A stretch of 64,000 nucleotides of DNA from Candidatus Rifleibacteriota bacterium (GCA_012517355.1 JAAYVD010000111.1:121847-185846); one strand, 5' to 3'. Positions 14,961-24,255 are shown, counted from the first letter of the stretch. Numbers and translations: made by a program. Notes: generated by a model from the sequence alone, not told the origin.

Positions 14961-15818
14961 ATGGATCAACCCAACCCGGTCCCCGGCTCCACGTCTTCGT
15001 CCGACCAGGAACTGACCGCGACCTTCGAACGAATCGAAGCCCGGGTCCGGGAGTTCCAGGCCCTGCAGACCACCCGGCGACGCCGGGCGGTTCTGATCAC
15101 CCTCCTGTTGTTCGGTGCGGCCTGCTGGTTCGTCTGGCAGGTTCTGCTCCCCATCCGGACCATCGCCACCGACCCGCGCACCTTCATCGACGCCTTCGAA
15201 CGCGAGGAGAGCAACGTCTTCCTGCCGCTGCAGAGCCACGAATTCCGCAAGGCCCTTCCCCGGATGGCCACAGCCGTCGAGACAGCCTTCCGCAAGGAAT
15301 GGGACAACCGCCAACCCCACATGGAGAGCATCGTGCGTGACCTCGAGCAGTCGCTGGCGGTGCTCGGCCGCCACCTGAGCATCCAGGCCAACGGACGGGT
15401 CTACACCTTCCTCGACCGGTACCAGGAACGCCTCGAAAAGGACCTCCCCGGCATCGCCGACGACGAGGAGGCCCTGGCCGCCATCCATGCCGGGCTCCAG
15501 GGCGCCATCACCACGGTCATCGGAGCCCGGTTCCATCAGCCGTTCGAGACGCTGAGCGCCATGGCCGACACCTTCCTGGCCCTGCCGGTTCCCGACACCT
15601 ACGCGAAGATGCCCGACGCCCAGCTGCAAGAGGTCATGCTCGAGCAGATCAACGCCTACCTCAACCTGCACTTCGATTCCTTCCTGGGCAACCTGAAAGT
15701 GGTGCGGGAAGGATTGGCGGCCCTGGAAAACCGCCTGTTCGACACCATCGACCATCTCGAAACCGAACTGCCCGGCGCCGCCTCACCCGCCGCCACCGGG
15801 GAAGGAGGCCGGCCATGA
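14961..15818 (+). CDS. Membrane-anchored protein of unknown function (first of a coupled pair)
   Basis: Unrecognised family, 285 residues from an ATG preceded by AGGAGA. A soluble N-terminus of ~45 residues containing FERIEARVREFQALQ and a basic TTRRRRA stop-transfer segment is followed by one membrane helix (VLITLLLFGAACWFVWQVLL, ~48-67). A long mostly helical periplasmic domain follows, with no cysteines, motifs or repeats. Its stop overlaps the next ATG by ATGA. Both proteins have the same plan (short cytoplasmic part, one helix, long helical outer domain), so I infer they form a complex in the envelope. They share the promoter at 14866-14894. Confidence 0.6.
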   Translation: MDQPNPVPGSTSSSDQELTATFERIEARVREFQALQTTRRRRAVLITLLLFGAACWFVWQVLLPIRTIATDPRTFIDAFEREESNVFLPLQSHEFRKALPRMATAVETAFRKEWDNRQPHMESIVRDLEQSLAVLGRHLSIQANGRVYTFLDRYQERLEKDLPGIADDEEALAAIHAGLQGAITTVIGARFHQPFETLSAMADTFLALPVPDTYAKMPDAQLQEVMLEQINAYLNLHFDSFLGNLKVVREGLAALENRLFDTIDHLETELPGAASPAATGEGGRP

Positions 15819-16501
15819 CCACCTCTGCCAATCCCGTCGCCACCCGCCTCGAGCACGACCTCGACGTCCAGATCGCCGGCCTGCGCCGGGAGGTCCGCTG
15901 GCTGACCATCTTTGGCCTGGCGCTGGTGATCGCCCTCGTCTCCTATTTCTCGTATGTCGTCGGCATCATCCACCGGGAGATGCGGCCCCGCGACCTGGCC
16001 AGGGTCACCGCCGCCTACACCTCCGAGTTCCTGCTCACCGCCCTCAAAACCTACAGCGATGATCTCATCCGGCGCGCGCCGGGCTTCGCCAGCCAGGCCC
16101 TCGATTTCGCCCTCGGCCAGTCGATTTCCCTGGTCAAGGACAGCCGCTACCTGGTCATCGGGTGGGTCGAGGAACGCCTGACCGACGTCGAGCAGCTGAT
16201 GGTGCGGGTCAGCGACCGTGCCTACGACGAGCACCTGCCCGACCTGAAACTGCTGGTGGCCAACATCAAGACCCCCGAAGGCCGCCAGGCCTTCGAAGAG
16301 TATTTCACCACCCTGCTCAGCTCGCCGCTGGCCAGCGAATCCGTCCGCATCGACATCGAGAGCCTCGATCTCACCCTCCAGGCGATGCGGTCCCACCTCG
16401 ACCGCCTGGTCAAGGGAGAGGGCCTCACCCCTGAGGAACAGGCCGAACGCGACCTGCTGCTGTCCAGCCGGGCCTTCTGGGAGCGCTTCCGGGCCCGTTG
16501 A
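15815..16501 (+). CDS. Membrane-anchored protein of unknown function (second of a coupled pair)
   Basis: Unrecognised family, 228 residues. The ATG overlaps the preceding stop (ATGA), so it is almost certainly co-translated with its neighbour. An N-terminal heptad-like stretch (ATRLEHDLDVQIAGLRREVRW) leads into one membrane helix (~30-50, LTIFGLALVIALVSYFSYVV). A helical domain of ~175 residues follows. There are no catalytic motifs. It resembles the preceding protein in layout rather than in obvious sequence. A paired structural or regulatory envelope role is my inference. Confidence 0.6.
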   Translation: MTTSANPVATRLEHDLDVQIAGLRREVRWLTIFGLALVIALVSYFSYVVGIIHREMRPRDLARVTAAYTSEFLLTALKTYSDDLIRRAPGFASQALDFALGQSISLVKDSRYLVIGWVEERLTDVEQLMVRVSDRAYDEHLPDLKLLVANIKTPEGRQAFEEYFTTLLSSPLASESVRIDIESLDLTLQAMRSHLDRLVKGEGLTPEEQAERDLLLSSRAFWERFRAR

Positions 16502-16559
16502 CCAGCCGGACCTCCGCGCTGGATCAGCCTGTCCTGTCGGCGGTCAAGGCCGGCCCGTC

Positions 16560-16710
16560 GTTGTGGTCCCCCTGACACGACGGCCAGCCAGAGGCCGCCA
16601 ACGGCCAAGTGCCGCATCCCATCCCAGAGGGGCGGCCCTGGCATACCCCCGGCAACACCGAGGCGCCCCACAACCAATCCCGTAGGGGCGGGCCCCCGTG
16701 GCCGCCCGGC
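16560..16710. repeat. GC-rich intergenic repeat cluster
   Basis: Between two convergent genes the sequence contains AGAGGGGCGGCCCTGGC and, at 16683-16710, TAGGGGCGGGCCCCCGTG followed by GCCGCCC. The second is an imperfect palindrome. A related palindrome, AGGGGCGGACCCCCGTGT, is at ~45844-45861. No gene is seen in 16502-16749, and there is no T-tract that would make it a clear terminator. Confidence 0.4.
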
Positions 16711-16749
16711 ACACCCGAGGGAAATGCGGGCGGAAGAACCCGCCAACGG

Positions 16750-17868
16750 TCAGTCCGGAACCGGGTATTCGAGGGGCAGGAAGCCGTTCTCGCCGCGCAC
16801 GCGCAACGGCGGGCGGGTCCGTTCGAGGTCGGGGTGGCGGCACCGGCCGAAGATCTTCAGGGCGTTGGTGCGGCCCACCGCCGCCGCCTGGTCGTAGGAC
16901 AGGTAGACCAGGAACCGTCGCCAGGCGGCCACGACGGCATCGGCCTCCTCCGGCCGGCGGCCGGGGCCCTCCAGGTCGAACCCGAGCAGGAACCGGGTGG
17001 GGTGGCGGGCCAGCAGCGCCAGCAGCTCGTTGCCGAACGGCGAGATGGCCCCGTCGGAGGTGTAGAGGTCGCGGTGGAGGCCGGCCACATCGAACGACAG
17101 GTTCGGAAACCGCTGCAGCAGATGCCCGAGAATGTCGAGGAACCCGGGCCGCGTCGGCCGGGGCCCGCGGGCGCAGTGGGCCAGGACGAACGTGGTGCCG
17201 GGGTGGGCGGCCAGCACCCGTTTCAGGGCCTGGAACCCCTCGCGCGTGCCCGCCTCCCGCCCTTCGAGCGTGCCGAGCGTCCAGTGCAGCAGCACCGGCA
17301 CCCGGAACTCCCCGGCCAGGCGGTAGATCTCCATCAGGACCGGGTGATCGCCCGGAGTGCGGTGGCCGTGGCCGTTGACGAACAGTTCCCCGACCCCCTT
17401 GAACCGGCCGGTCGCCAGGCGGTTGCGCACGTAGTCGATCGAGGCGTTGCGATCCAGTTCGAACCCGCGCAGGAAGGGCATGAACCGGTCCGGCTCGGCG
17501 AAGCCGGCACCCGCCACCTTCCGGTCGGGGTCTTCCCAGATCAGGGCCGAGACCCCCATCGCCTGGATCTGGTGCCGGTCCATCACCTCGAGCAGGCCCG
17601 CGAACTCGTCGGCGCCGCCCATCACGTGGGAATGGAAGTCGACCAGCCACAGGTCGGGCAGGCAGATCTTCGCCGGCCGCCCGGGAGCCGGCACCCAGCC
17701 GCCCAGCCAGATCAGCAGCAGCAGGGAAAGGCTTGCCAGCAAGGCTTTTCCCGGGCCGGGCGGCCGCCGCCATCCCGGCGTTCCGCCGCCGGAACGCGCT
17801 CCCGTTCCCCTCGCGGCCGCCAGGTCTTGTGGCGAGAGGGCTGCCTGCGGACAATGACCCGTGACCAT
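16750..17868 (-). CDS. Membrane-anchored amidohydrolase-2-like metal-dependent hydrolase
   Basis: A TIM-barrel hydrolase of the amidohydrolase 2 type, 372 residues. An Arg/Gly/Pro-rich start and a hydrophobic segment (~40-57, ALLASLSLLLLIWLGGWV) should tether it to the membrane. Metal-site landmarks of the family are visible: VDFHSH (~75-80), KGVGELFVNGHGHR, VPVLLHWTLG and TFVLAHCARG, with a late FLLGFDLEG strand supplying the Asp. The chosen ATG at 17868 follows GGGAGG closely, and a later start is possible because the first ~38 residues look poorly conserved. The substrate is not predictable. It lies downstream of two SpoIIE genes on the same strand but 91 bases away, so co-transcription is only possible. 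Confidence 0.72.
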   Translation of the reverse strand: MVTGHCPQAALSPQDLAAARGTGARSGGGTPGWRRPPGPGKALLASLSLLLLIWLGGWVPAPGRPAKICLPDLWLVDFHSHVMGGADEFAGLLEVMDRHQIQAMGVSALIWEDPDRKVAGAGFAEPDRFMPFLRGFELDRNASIDYVRNRLATGRFKGVGELFVNGHGHRTPGDHPVLMEIYRLAGEFRVPVLLHWTLGTLEGREAGTREGFQALKRVLAAHPGTTFVLAHCARGPRPTRPGFLDILGHLLQRFPNLSFDVAGLHRDLYTSDGAISPFGNELLALLARHPTRFLLGFDLEGPGRRPEEADAVVAAWRRFLVYLSYDQAAAVGRTNALKIFGRCRHPDLERTRPPLRVRGENGFLPLEYPVPD

Positions 17869-17959
17869 TTCCTCCCTTTTCCGGAGACGGGGAATGAACC
17901 GACGGAAGGCCGGGCGGACAGGGCCCCTTCCCCTGTGTCGGCCGGAGTTGGGGAATTGC

Positions 17960-20836
17960 TTAGCCCACCCGGCGGCGGACGATGATCAGGGTGACGTCGT
18001 CGGGATACGGGCCGGGGTCGCGGAAGGCATCGAGCTCGCGGCGCAACTCCTCCAGGATGCCCCCGGCGGGCCGTCCTTCCTGGCAGAGCGCGTCGAAACG
18101 CTCCCGGACCCGCTCGTAGCTGAAGAGGTTGGTCGGTCCCCCGCCCGTGCATTCGGGAAGGCCGTCGGTGAAGAGAAACAGGGTATCCCCCGGGTCGAGC
18201 CGCGCCCCGAAGGGGTCGGGTGGACGCCGCCCCCGCATCCCCAGGGGAAATCCGGGAGCCTGCAGTTCCTCCACCTTGCCCCCGGCCGCCCGGTGGATCA
18301 GCGGGTAGGGATGCCCGGCATTCTCGTATTCGATCAGGTGGGTGACCGGGTCGAGCACCAGGCACCCCATCGTCATCAGCTTCCCCTGCGGGCGCAGCTC
18401 GAGGTGGAACAGGCGGTTGAGGTGCTCCATCACCTGGCCCGGGAAGGACCAGCCGGCGATCTGCTGGTAGCCGACCGTCGCCTTGGCCATGGCCATGGCC
18501 AGGGCGGCGGCGATGCCGTGGCCGGTCACGTCGCCGATGAGGATGACCAGACGGCCGTCAGGCAGGCGGAACAGGTCGTGGTAGTCGCCGGCCAGCTCCG
18601 AGGCGGGGCAGCGCCAGCAGACCAGGTCGTAGCCTTCGACCACGGGGGGGGCGGCCGGCAACAGGCTTTCCTGCACGATGCGGCCGTACTGCAGTTCCTT
18701 CATCTCGGCAAGGGAACGGTTGAAGGCCTCGACGACCACCCCCAGCTCGTCGGACCGCCGCCAGGGGATGCGCCAGGCGTGGTCGCGCGCCTGGATGGCA
18801 TCGATGCCCGCCGACAGGTCGCGGATCGGGACGATGAACAGGGCGGTCATCAGTCGGGCGGCAAAGAACGCCACCAACAGCGAGAGGGCGGCGCACCCGG
18901 CCAGGGGCCCGGCGGTCTCCCAGCCGCCGGCCCCGCCCGCGGCCACCGGCACCAGGTGGAACAGCGCATTCCTGGTGAGTTCCAGCTCGGGCTTGAAGAT
19001 GGCCCAGTAGAGGCCGTCGTCCAGGGCGATCTCGCGGAACAGGGTTTCCTGGGTCTCGTTGCACCGCAGGGTGGCGAAGGCGAGCTTGTCCCGGTCGGGA
19101 CCCTGGAGGGGGGGCAGGATCTCGACGGGGTCGGGTCCGGGTCGTCCGGCCGCCCGGCCGGTGACCGGGAGCCCGGCCCCCGGGCGGGTGCGGAAGACCG
19201 AATCCAGCCAGGCCTCGTAGGTCCAGCCCAGCTGGTGGGCCAGGACGATGAACGCCGGCCCGGTCGCCGCGTCGGGGTAGACGTCCCAATACAGCAGGGT
19301 CGGACTGCCGTTCCCCAGGCGGTAGATCCAGACCCGTCCGCGCTGGCGCAGGGGAAGGAGGAAGCCCGGGTCCAGGCCCGACAGCAGGGCCTCCGAGAAC
19401 ACGTCCTCCGCGCTGATCCGCTCCTCCGGCTGGCCGGGACGCCGCGGGACATGCCGCCGGACCGCGATCCGGCAGAAGGTTTCGAGGAAGGACGAGGTCC
19501 CGTGGATGGCGGGATCGAGGTTGGTGAACAGGGTCCGCCCGGCCGCGTCGCGCAGTTCCAGCCGCTGCAGCTTGACCGCCTCGACGAGGTCCATCACCTC
19601 CGAAGCCAGGGCCGCGGTCCGGACCGCCCTGGCCTCCGGGGAATCGCGCAACCGGCGCGCGGTCTGCTCGAACTCGGTCAGGCAGGCGTGGTAGGCCTGC
19701 TCGAACCCGAGCAGCACCTGCCGGCCCCGGGTCATCGCCTCGGCGAACTGCACCTCCCGGCGATCGAGTTGCCCCAGGACCCCCACCAGCAGGGCCATGC
19801 CCAGCGGCACCAGGGCGGTCAGGAAGAACAGGGCGAAGAACTGGACCCGGATCGACAGGCTGTTGAGGGGAACCGTCAGCCGCCGCCCCCACGGGGTTCC
19901 CGCCACCGCCAGGGCGAACAGGCAGAGCAACACGCCCGCGCCACCGTAGCCGGCGACGATCGCGGCCGACATCAGGCGGCCGACCGGGCTGGTGCCGACG
20001 GGTTGCACCACCCCCCAGACCCGGCCCAGGTTGTCCTCGGCGAGCGCCCAGTCGAGGCCGCCCTGGCGGACGGGCGCCCCGCCGCCGGAGCGGACGGCTT
20101 CCCAGGCGATCTCCAGGTCGGCGGTCGCCACCCCGGCCGGCGGCACCCACAGACCGGTGGTGGGGATCGCCAGGGCGGCGGTGTCCCGTTCGGCGGGGGG
20201 AAGATCGGCGAACAGGGAGAGCGGGGAAGGCAGCCCCCGGAGGATGACCATCACCTCGTAGCCGGCGGGCAGGTGCAGGCATTGCAGCCGGTTTCCCGCC
20301 CCCGGAGGCCCGAAGCTGTTCCACCCGTTCGGCCGCCTCTTGATCAGTTCGAGACGGTTGCCGCTGCCGAACAGCCGGTCGATGACCGGGGCCACCTCGC
20401 GCTGCGCCTGGGCCAGGGCTTCCCCCGACCGCGTGGTGCCGAGCAGGATCTGACGGATGCCCTCGGTCTCGGGCAGCCCGTCCGGAATGGTGCGCTGGAA
20501 GACGAACTCCCGATACACGTAGAACTCCGCCACCAACCCCTTGCGAACGATCTCCCGGGCCGCCCGCTCGACCTCGGGGTGGAACGGGCCGTGGGTGACC
20601 AGGGGCCCCAGGACCGTCTGGACCATGGTGTTCACGGGGTAGTCGCCGGTCAGGGTGCCCACCAGCCGGTCGAGCCGTTCTTCCAACGTGCGGCGCCGGG
20701 CCTGCTGGAAGTGCTCCTCGAACCGCGGCAGGGACCGGTGCAGGGCCAGGGACAACAACAGGAGGGTGACCGCCAGGAAGGCGGTGATCAGCCGGCCGAA
20801 GTCGCCGAACAGGCGATTCCAGAGCCCTTCGGTCAT
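17960..20836 (-). CDS. Membrane SpoIIE-type PP2C phosphatase with two sensor modules (paralogue 2)
   Basis: A 958-residue paralogue with the same plan as the proteins at 10545 and 20833: TM1 (~17-35), outer domain, TM2/TM3 (~286-311, ~326-352), second outer domain, TM4 (~640-668), HAMP (SDELGVVVEAFNRSLAEM) and PP2C. Phosphatase motifs are SELAGDYHDL (~750), GDVTGHGIAAAL (~767), FTDGLPECT (~888) and PDDVTLIIV (~946). All metal-binding Asp positions appear kept. Unlike the other two paralogues, the loop between the TDG and DD motifs is short. The ATG overlaps the upstream paralogue's stop by ATGA, so the two are translationally coupled. Predicted target: a phosphorylated STAS protein, not found nearby. 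Confidence 0.87.
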   Translation of the reverse strand: MTEGLWNRLFGDFGRLITAFLAVTLLLLSLALHRSLPRFEEHFQQARRRTLEERLDRLVGTLTGDYPVNTMVQTVLGPLVTHGPFHPEVERAAREIVRKGLVAEFYVYREFVFQRTIPDGLPETEGIRQILLGTTRSGEALAQAQREVAPVIDRLFGSGNRLELIKRRPNGWNSFGPPGAGNRLQCLHLPAGYEVMVILRGLPSPLSLFADLPPAERDTAALAIPTTGLWVPPAGVATADLEIAWEAVRSGGGAPVRQGGLDWALAEDNLGRVWGVVQPVGTSPVGRLMSAAIVAGYGGAGVLLCLFALAVAGTPWGRRLTVPLNSLSIRVQFFALFFLTALVPLGMALLVGVLGQLDRREVQFAEAMTRGRQVLLGFEQAYHACLTEFEQTARRLRDSPEARAVRTAALASEVMDLVEAVKLQRLELRDAAGRTLFTNLDPAIHGTSSFLETFCRIAVRRHVPRRPGQPEERISAEDVFSEALLSGLDPGFLLPLRQRGRVWIYRLGNGSPTLLYWDVYPDAATGPAFIVLAHQLGWTYEAWLDSVFRTRPGAGLPVTGRAAGRPGPDPVEILPPLQGPDRDKLAFATLRCNETQETLFREIALDDGLYWAIFKPELELTRNALFHLVPVAAGGAGGWETAGPLAGCAALSLLVAFFAARLMTALFIVPIRDLSAGIDAIQARDHAWRIPWRRSDELGVVVEAFNRSLAEMKELQYGRIVQESLLPAAPPVVEGYDLVCWRCPASELAGDYHDLFRLPDGRLVILIGDVTGHGIAAALAMAMAKATVGYQQIAGWSFPGQVMEHLNRLFHLELRPQGKLMTMGCLVLDPVTHLIEYENAGHPYPLIHRAAGGKVEELQAPGFPLGMRGRRPPDPFGARLDPGDTLFLFTDGLPECTGGGPTNLFSYERVRERFDALCQEGRPAGGILEELRRELDAFRDPGPYPDDVTLIIVRRRVG

Positions 20837-23800
20837 GGCAGATTCTCCGGCAACCGCCGGACCGCGAACAGGGTGACATCGTCCTCGCGCGGGGCGTCGG
20901 CCCAGGCGTCCTGCCGGCGTTCGAGGTCGGCCAGCCAGGCCTCGGCCACCCCCGCTACGGCGCCCCCCGCCGCGGCGCTCCCCACCGCAGAGCTCCCCGC
21001 CGCAGCACTCCCCGCAGCGGCGCTCCCCACCGCAGCGCTCCCCGCCGCAGCGCTCCCCGCCACGGCGCTCCCCGCAGCGGCCATCCCGGCGTTGGCCACC
21101 CCGGCCGTGGCCCAGGCGGCCAGACGGTCATACCCCACCTGGTGGCCGGCGAGGTTGCGGCTCTCGACGAAGCCGTCGGTCACGCAGAGCAGCCCGTCCC
21201 CCGGCCCGAGGCGAAGGACCGTGGCCTCCGGGCCCCGCTCCCGCGGGCGGCCGATGCCCAGCGGGAAGGCGGGCCGGCCGATCCAGGCGGTGTCGCCCGT
21301 CGCCCGCACCAGCAGCGGATACACGTGGCCGTGGACGGCCACCGTCAGGTCGTGGGTGTGCGGATCGAGCAGCCCGCAGACGACGCCCATGAACGACCGG
21401 ACGCCGGCCTGGGTCCGCAGGGTCCGGTCGAGATCGTCCGCCAGGGAGGCCGGGCCCGGAGATGGCCGCTGGCTCCAGTGGAAGGTGACCGCCCGGGCGA
21501 AGGCCATCAGCAGGGCCGACCCGATCCCGTGCCCGGAAACATCGCCCACCAGGAACGCCACCCGCCCGTCGGGCAGCTCCAGGCAGTTCAGGATGTCCCC
21601 GCCCAGGTCGTTGGCCATGGTCACCCGCCCGGCCAACGAGTAACCGGGGGGCTGGGGGAACCGCCGCGGAATCAGACCCTCCTGGACGCGGCGCGCCACC
21701 TGCAGGTCCTGGCTGCCTTCCATCATGCCGTTGAACGCCTCGAACAGCCGGCCCAGTTCGTCGGTCCGCTGGCTCCGCACCCGGAAGCCGAACTGGCGTT
21801 GCCGCAGCGCCCCGGCCCCCGCCTCGAGATCGCCGAGCGGAACGATCAGGTGCACGGCCAGCGCCCGCCCGATGAGCAACGCGAGGGAAATCACCACGAA
21901 CGCGCTCCAGCCGAGGCTGGCCCACCCTTCCAGGCGCCGCCGCTCCAGCAGGTCGTCGGAACAGAGCGCGGCGAGGCAGGTATCGGCGAGCCGGCTGTTG
22001 GCCAGGACCGTGACGAAGCCGCCACCCCCCCGCCACCGGAACCGGCCGGCATGGGCCTGGCCGGTGGTGGCGGCGCGACCCGCGAGACGCCGGAAGGGCC
22101 GGTCCAGGCCGGGCGGCGGGGGAATCACCCAGCGGGCGGTGGCCGGGTCGAAGGCCGCGAACCGCAGCCCAAGGTCCTGGTACACGGCCCGCCGGCGGGT
22201 CCGCTCCCGCAGGTAGACGTGGACGGCCTGGTCGAGGGGCACCCGCACCTCGACGTAGGCCAGGCGACCCGTTCCCGGCAGGATGCGCATGAAACGGAGA
22301 TACCGGTCCTGCCCGGTCTGCACCAGGTGCAGAGAGCCCGGGGAGCGCAACAGGTCGTGCAACCCCAGCCCTTCCGCCGTGACCGCGCGATCGGACACGG
22401 CATTTCCCCGATAGGGGGTGGCCGCCGCCCGGGCGGGGGCATACAGTTCGACGGCGCGGCGGGCCAGGCTGATGTGGAGGGCGGCCTGATCGGGCGTGAG
22501 CCGGCCCCAGTTGCCGAACAACTGCTGGCCGGCCCCGTCGCAGAGGGAATACCTTCCCAGCAGGCCGCGCCGCCGGAGGCCGGCCACGAACCGCGCCACC
22601 GCCCGGTCGTCGGGGTCGGGGCCCAGGGCGTCGACCCAGGCCTCCAGCCATCGCGCCCGCTCCCGCCGGAAGAGGTCGAAATCGCGGGCCAGGCCCTGCA
22701 GGGCGTCCTGCTGGGCGGTGGACAGGCGGGTCGCGGTCACCAGGGCCGTCTGACGGACGAGGTCGACCGACAGCAACAGCAGGCCGACGAGGGGTACGAG
22801 GCCGGCGGCGGCGAACAGCAGGGTCAGCACCCGGCGAAGGGGGAAGCCGGCCAGCACGTCGACAGGGGCCGCGGCCCGCCGCCAGAGCAGGAAGGCCGCC
22901 AGGGCAGCGGTTCCCCACCAGGCCGTCCGCGTCCAGGGGGAAGGCGGTTCCGGCCGGGGAAAGCCCGCCCCGACCACGCGCCCCGCCAGGCCTTCCTGGA
23001 ACACCCACCACCGCTCCCCGACCGCCCCGGCGTAGGCGGCCCCGGCTTGCAGTTCGGCCCGGGCCCGCGTCGCCAGGGGCGCGGGCGTGCCGTCGGCCAG
23101 GAGGAACCCCGCCTGGTCGGGCCCGCCCAGCACCGCGGCCGCCAGGCCTGATCCTCCGGCCCGCACCACCTGCCGGAATACCTCGGCGGCCGAGGGGTTG
23201 CGCGGCAGGTGCAGGAAGATGCCCCCCGCCGGTCCGACGGTCCAGGCCAGCGACCCGGTTTCGCCACCCGCAAAGGTCTCCAGCAACCGGCCCTGGGCCG
23301 CCCGCAGTTGCGGCAGGTCCTTTTCGTCGCCGAACAGGAACCGAACCTGCCGGGTCATCTGCCGTTCGAGATCGGGGGTGGGCGGGGCGCCGAGACCCGC
23401 CAGCAGCGGGTAGAGGCGCCGGATCGCATGGAGATTGGGAGCGGGCGAAGGCCAGGTGCCGGTCAGCCGGCCCTGCCGGTCGAAGGCATAGAGGGACAGC
23501 GGCAGCCCCCACCGCCGGCTGGCCCACCGCCCGAGGAGGTCGAGGCGGGGAAGGGGACGGCCCGCCGGGGAACCGTCAACCTTCCCGGCCGCGGGGGATC
23601 CTTCCGCCGACGCTTCCCGCCACCGTCCGATGATTCCCAGCAGGCGTTGTCGCAGAAAGATGGCCGGTTCCGTCTGCGCAGCCAGGTCCAACACCTGGCG
23701 CCGAACCCGCTCACGAAAGGCGTTCTCCCGGTTCCGGAGGGTGACTGCCCACCAGGTTTCGGCGGCCACGGCCAATGCCAGGAGCAGGAACAGGGCCGGC

Positions 23801-23895
23801 AGCACCGCCTCGCGGTTGGTGGCCGGGGTGACCCCACCTGGGGCTGACCCGAACGGGGGGATTCCCTCCTGGGCTGCCGGGCGACTGTCCGCCAT
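20833..23895 (-). CDS. Membrane SpoIIE-type PP2C phosphatase with two sensor modules and Ala/Gly/Ser repeats (paralogue 3)
   Basis: A 1020-residue protein whose ATG follows a strong AAAGGAGGAGG site. It has TM1 (~30-51), an outer domain, TM2/TM3 (~323-342, ~355-380), a second outer domain, TM4 (~663-685), HAMP (TDELGRLFEAFNGMME) and PP2C. Motifs: NDLGGDILN (~765), GDVSGHGIGSAL (~783), CVTDGFVES (~903), EDDVTLFAV (~1004). The second Asp of the usual GGDYFD is lost (GGDILN), but the metal-binding first Asp stays. Residues ~936-980 are nine five-residue units of the type AAGSA, inserted in the loop where paralogue 1 carries its own insert. It is first of a two-gene unit with the coupled paralogue 2. 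Confidence 0.87.
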   Translation of the reverse strand: MADSRPAAQEGIPPFGSAPGGVTPATNREAVLPALFLLLALAVAAETWWAVTLRNRENAFRERVRRQVLDLAAQTEPAIFLRQRLLGIIGRWREASAEGSPAAGKVDGSPAGRPLPRLDLLGRWASRRWGLPLSLYAFDRQGRLTGTWPSPAPNLHAIRRLYPLLAGLGAPPTPDLERQMTRQVRFLFGDEKDLPQLRAAQGRLLETFAGGETGSLAWTVGPAGGIFLHLPRNPSAAEVFRQVVRAGGSGLAAAVLGGPDQAGFLLADGTPAPLATRARAELQAGAAYAGAVGERWWVFQEGLAGRVVGAGFPRPEPPSPWTRTAWWGTAALAAFLLWRRAAAPVDVLAGFPLRRVLTLLFAAAGLVPLVGLLLLSVDLVRQTALVTATRLSTAQQDALQGLARDFDLFRRERARWLEAWVDALGPDPDDRAVARFVAGLRRRGLLGRYSLCDGAGQQLFGNWGRLTPDQAALHISLARRAVELYAPARAAATPYRGNAVSDRAVTAEGLGLHDLLRSPGSLHLVQTGQDRYLRFMRILPGTGRLAYVEVRVPLDQAVHVYLRERTRRRAVYQDLGLRFAAFDPATARWVIPPPPGLDRPFRRLAGRAATTGQAHAGRFRWRGGGGFVTVLANSRLADTCLAALCSDDLLERRRLEGWASLGWSAFVVISLALLIGRALAVHLIVPLGDLEAGAGALRQRQFGFRVRSQRTDELGRLFEAFNGMMEGSQDLQVARRVQEGLIPRRFPQPPGYSLAGRVTMANDLGGDILNCLELPDGRVAFLVGDVSGHGIGSALLMAFARAVTFHWSQRPSPGPASLADDLDRTLRTQAGVRSFMGVVCGLLDPHTHDLTVAVHGHVYPLLVRATGDTAWIGRPAFPLGIGRPRERGPEATVLRLGPGDGLLCVTDGFVESRNLAGHQVGYDRLAAWATAGVANAGMAAAGSAVAGSAAAGSAAVGSAAAGSAAAGSSAVGSAAAGGAVAGVAEAWLADLERRQDAWADAPREDDVTLFAVRRLPENLP
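20953..21087. repeat. 15 bp tandem repeat (about nine units) coding AAGSA pentapeptides
   Basis: Degenerate 15 bp units of the form CGCAGCGCTCCCCGC on the plus strand run without interruption for about 135 bp. In the minus-strand SpoIIE frame each unit encodes Ala-Ala/Val-Gly-Ser-Ala. The unit length keeps the frame, so copy number can change without breaking the protein. Confidence 0.8.
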
Positions 23896-24226
23896 TCCTC
23901 CTCCTTTAAGGTGTCACCCATGATAGCGGAAATTCCCGTTTCCGCGAACAGCGAATCCCCTCGCCCGAAGCACCCGCCCAAAACCCGCCTGGAGCGCAAG
24001 ACCCCGCTGCCCGGCCCCCGGAGGCGGCTGGCGATTCCCGACCGACACGATGTCGGCAGGGCTTCCCCTTGGCCGCCCCGGAGGGCGGCGCGAAACGCGA
24101 GTTTCGCGCACCTCACAGGGGCCTTCCGCCAGATCCGCATCCGTCGGCGTTCATCCCCGGTCTGGTCCTCCTGAACCCGTTTCTGGCCTGACCCTCATCG
24201 TCCGGATTTGTCCGCCGGCCGGGAAA
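23896..24226. other. Divergent intergenic region with family B repeat
   Basis: The region separates the SpoIIE pair from the PLD gene. It holds the family B copy at 24040-24121 and the promoter of the PLD gene at its right end. I see no gene in it and no clear promoter facing left. Confidence 0.5.
24040..24121. repeat. Dispersed repeat family B, copy 4
   Basis: The plus strand reads GACCGACACGATGTCGGCAG, then CTTCCCCTTGGCCGCC, an inverted GGGCGGCGCGAAACGCG, GTTTCGCGC and CACAGGGG. This is the closest relative of copy 1 (907-985, opposite strand) and shows that the element is mobile or duplicated between genes. It is intergenic here. Confidence 0.65.
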
Positions 24227-24255
24227 TTGACGCTTCCCCGCTCATTCAGTACAAT
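24227..24255 (+). promoter_or_regulatory. Strong sigma-70-type promoter of the PLD-family gene
   Basis: TTGACG (24227-24232), 17 bp spacer, TACAAT (24250-24255), followed by an AT-rich CTCTATATAT start region. The ATG is 48 bases further on. Confidence 0.78.

Noticed and set aside
17861..21643. A 1260-codon plus-strand open frame
   Set aside because: It is antisense to two clear SpoIIE genes. In such GC-rich DNA long antisense frames are expected, and it shows no recognisable motif.
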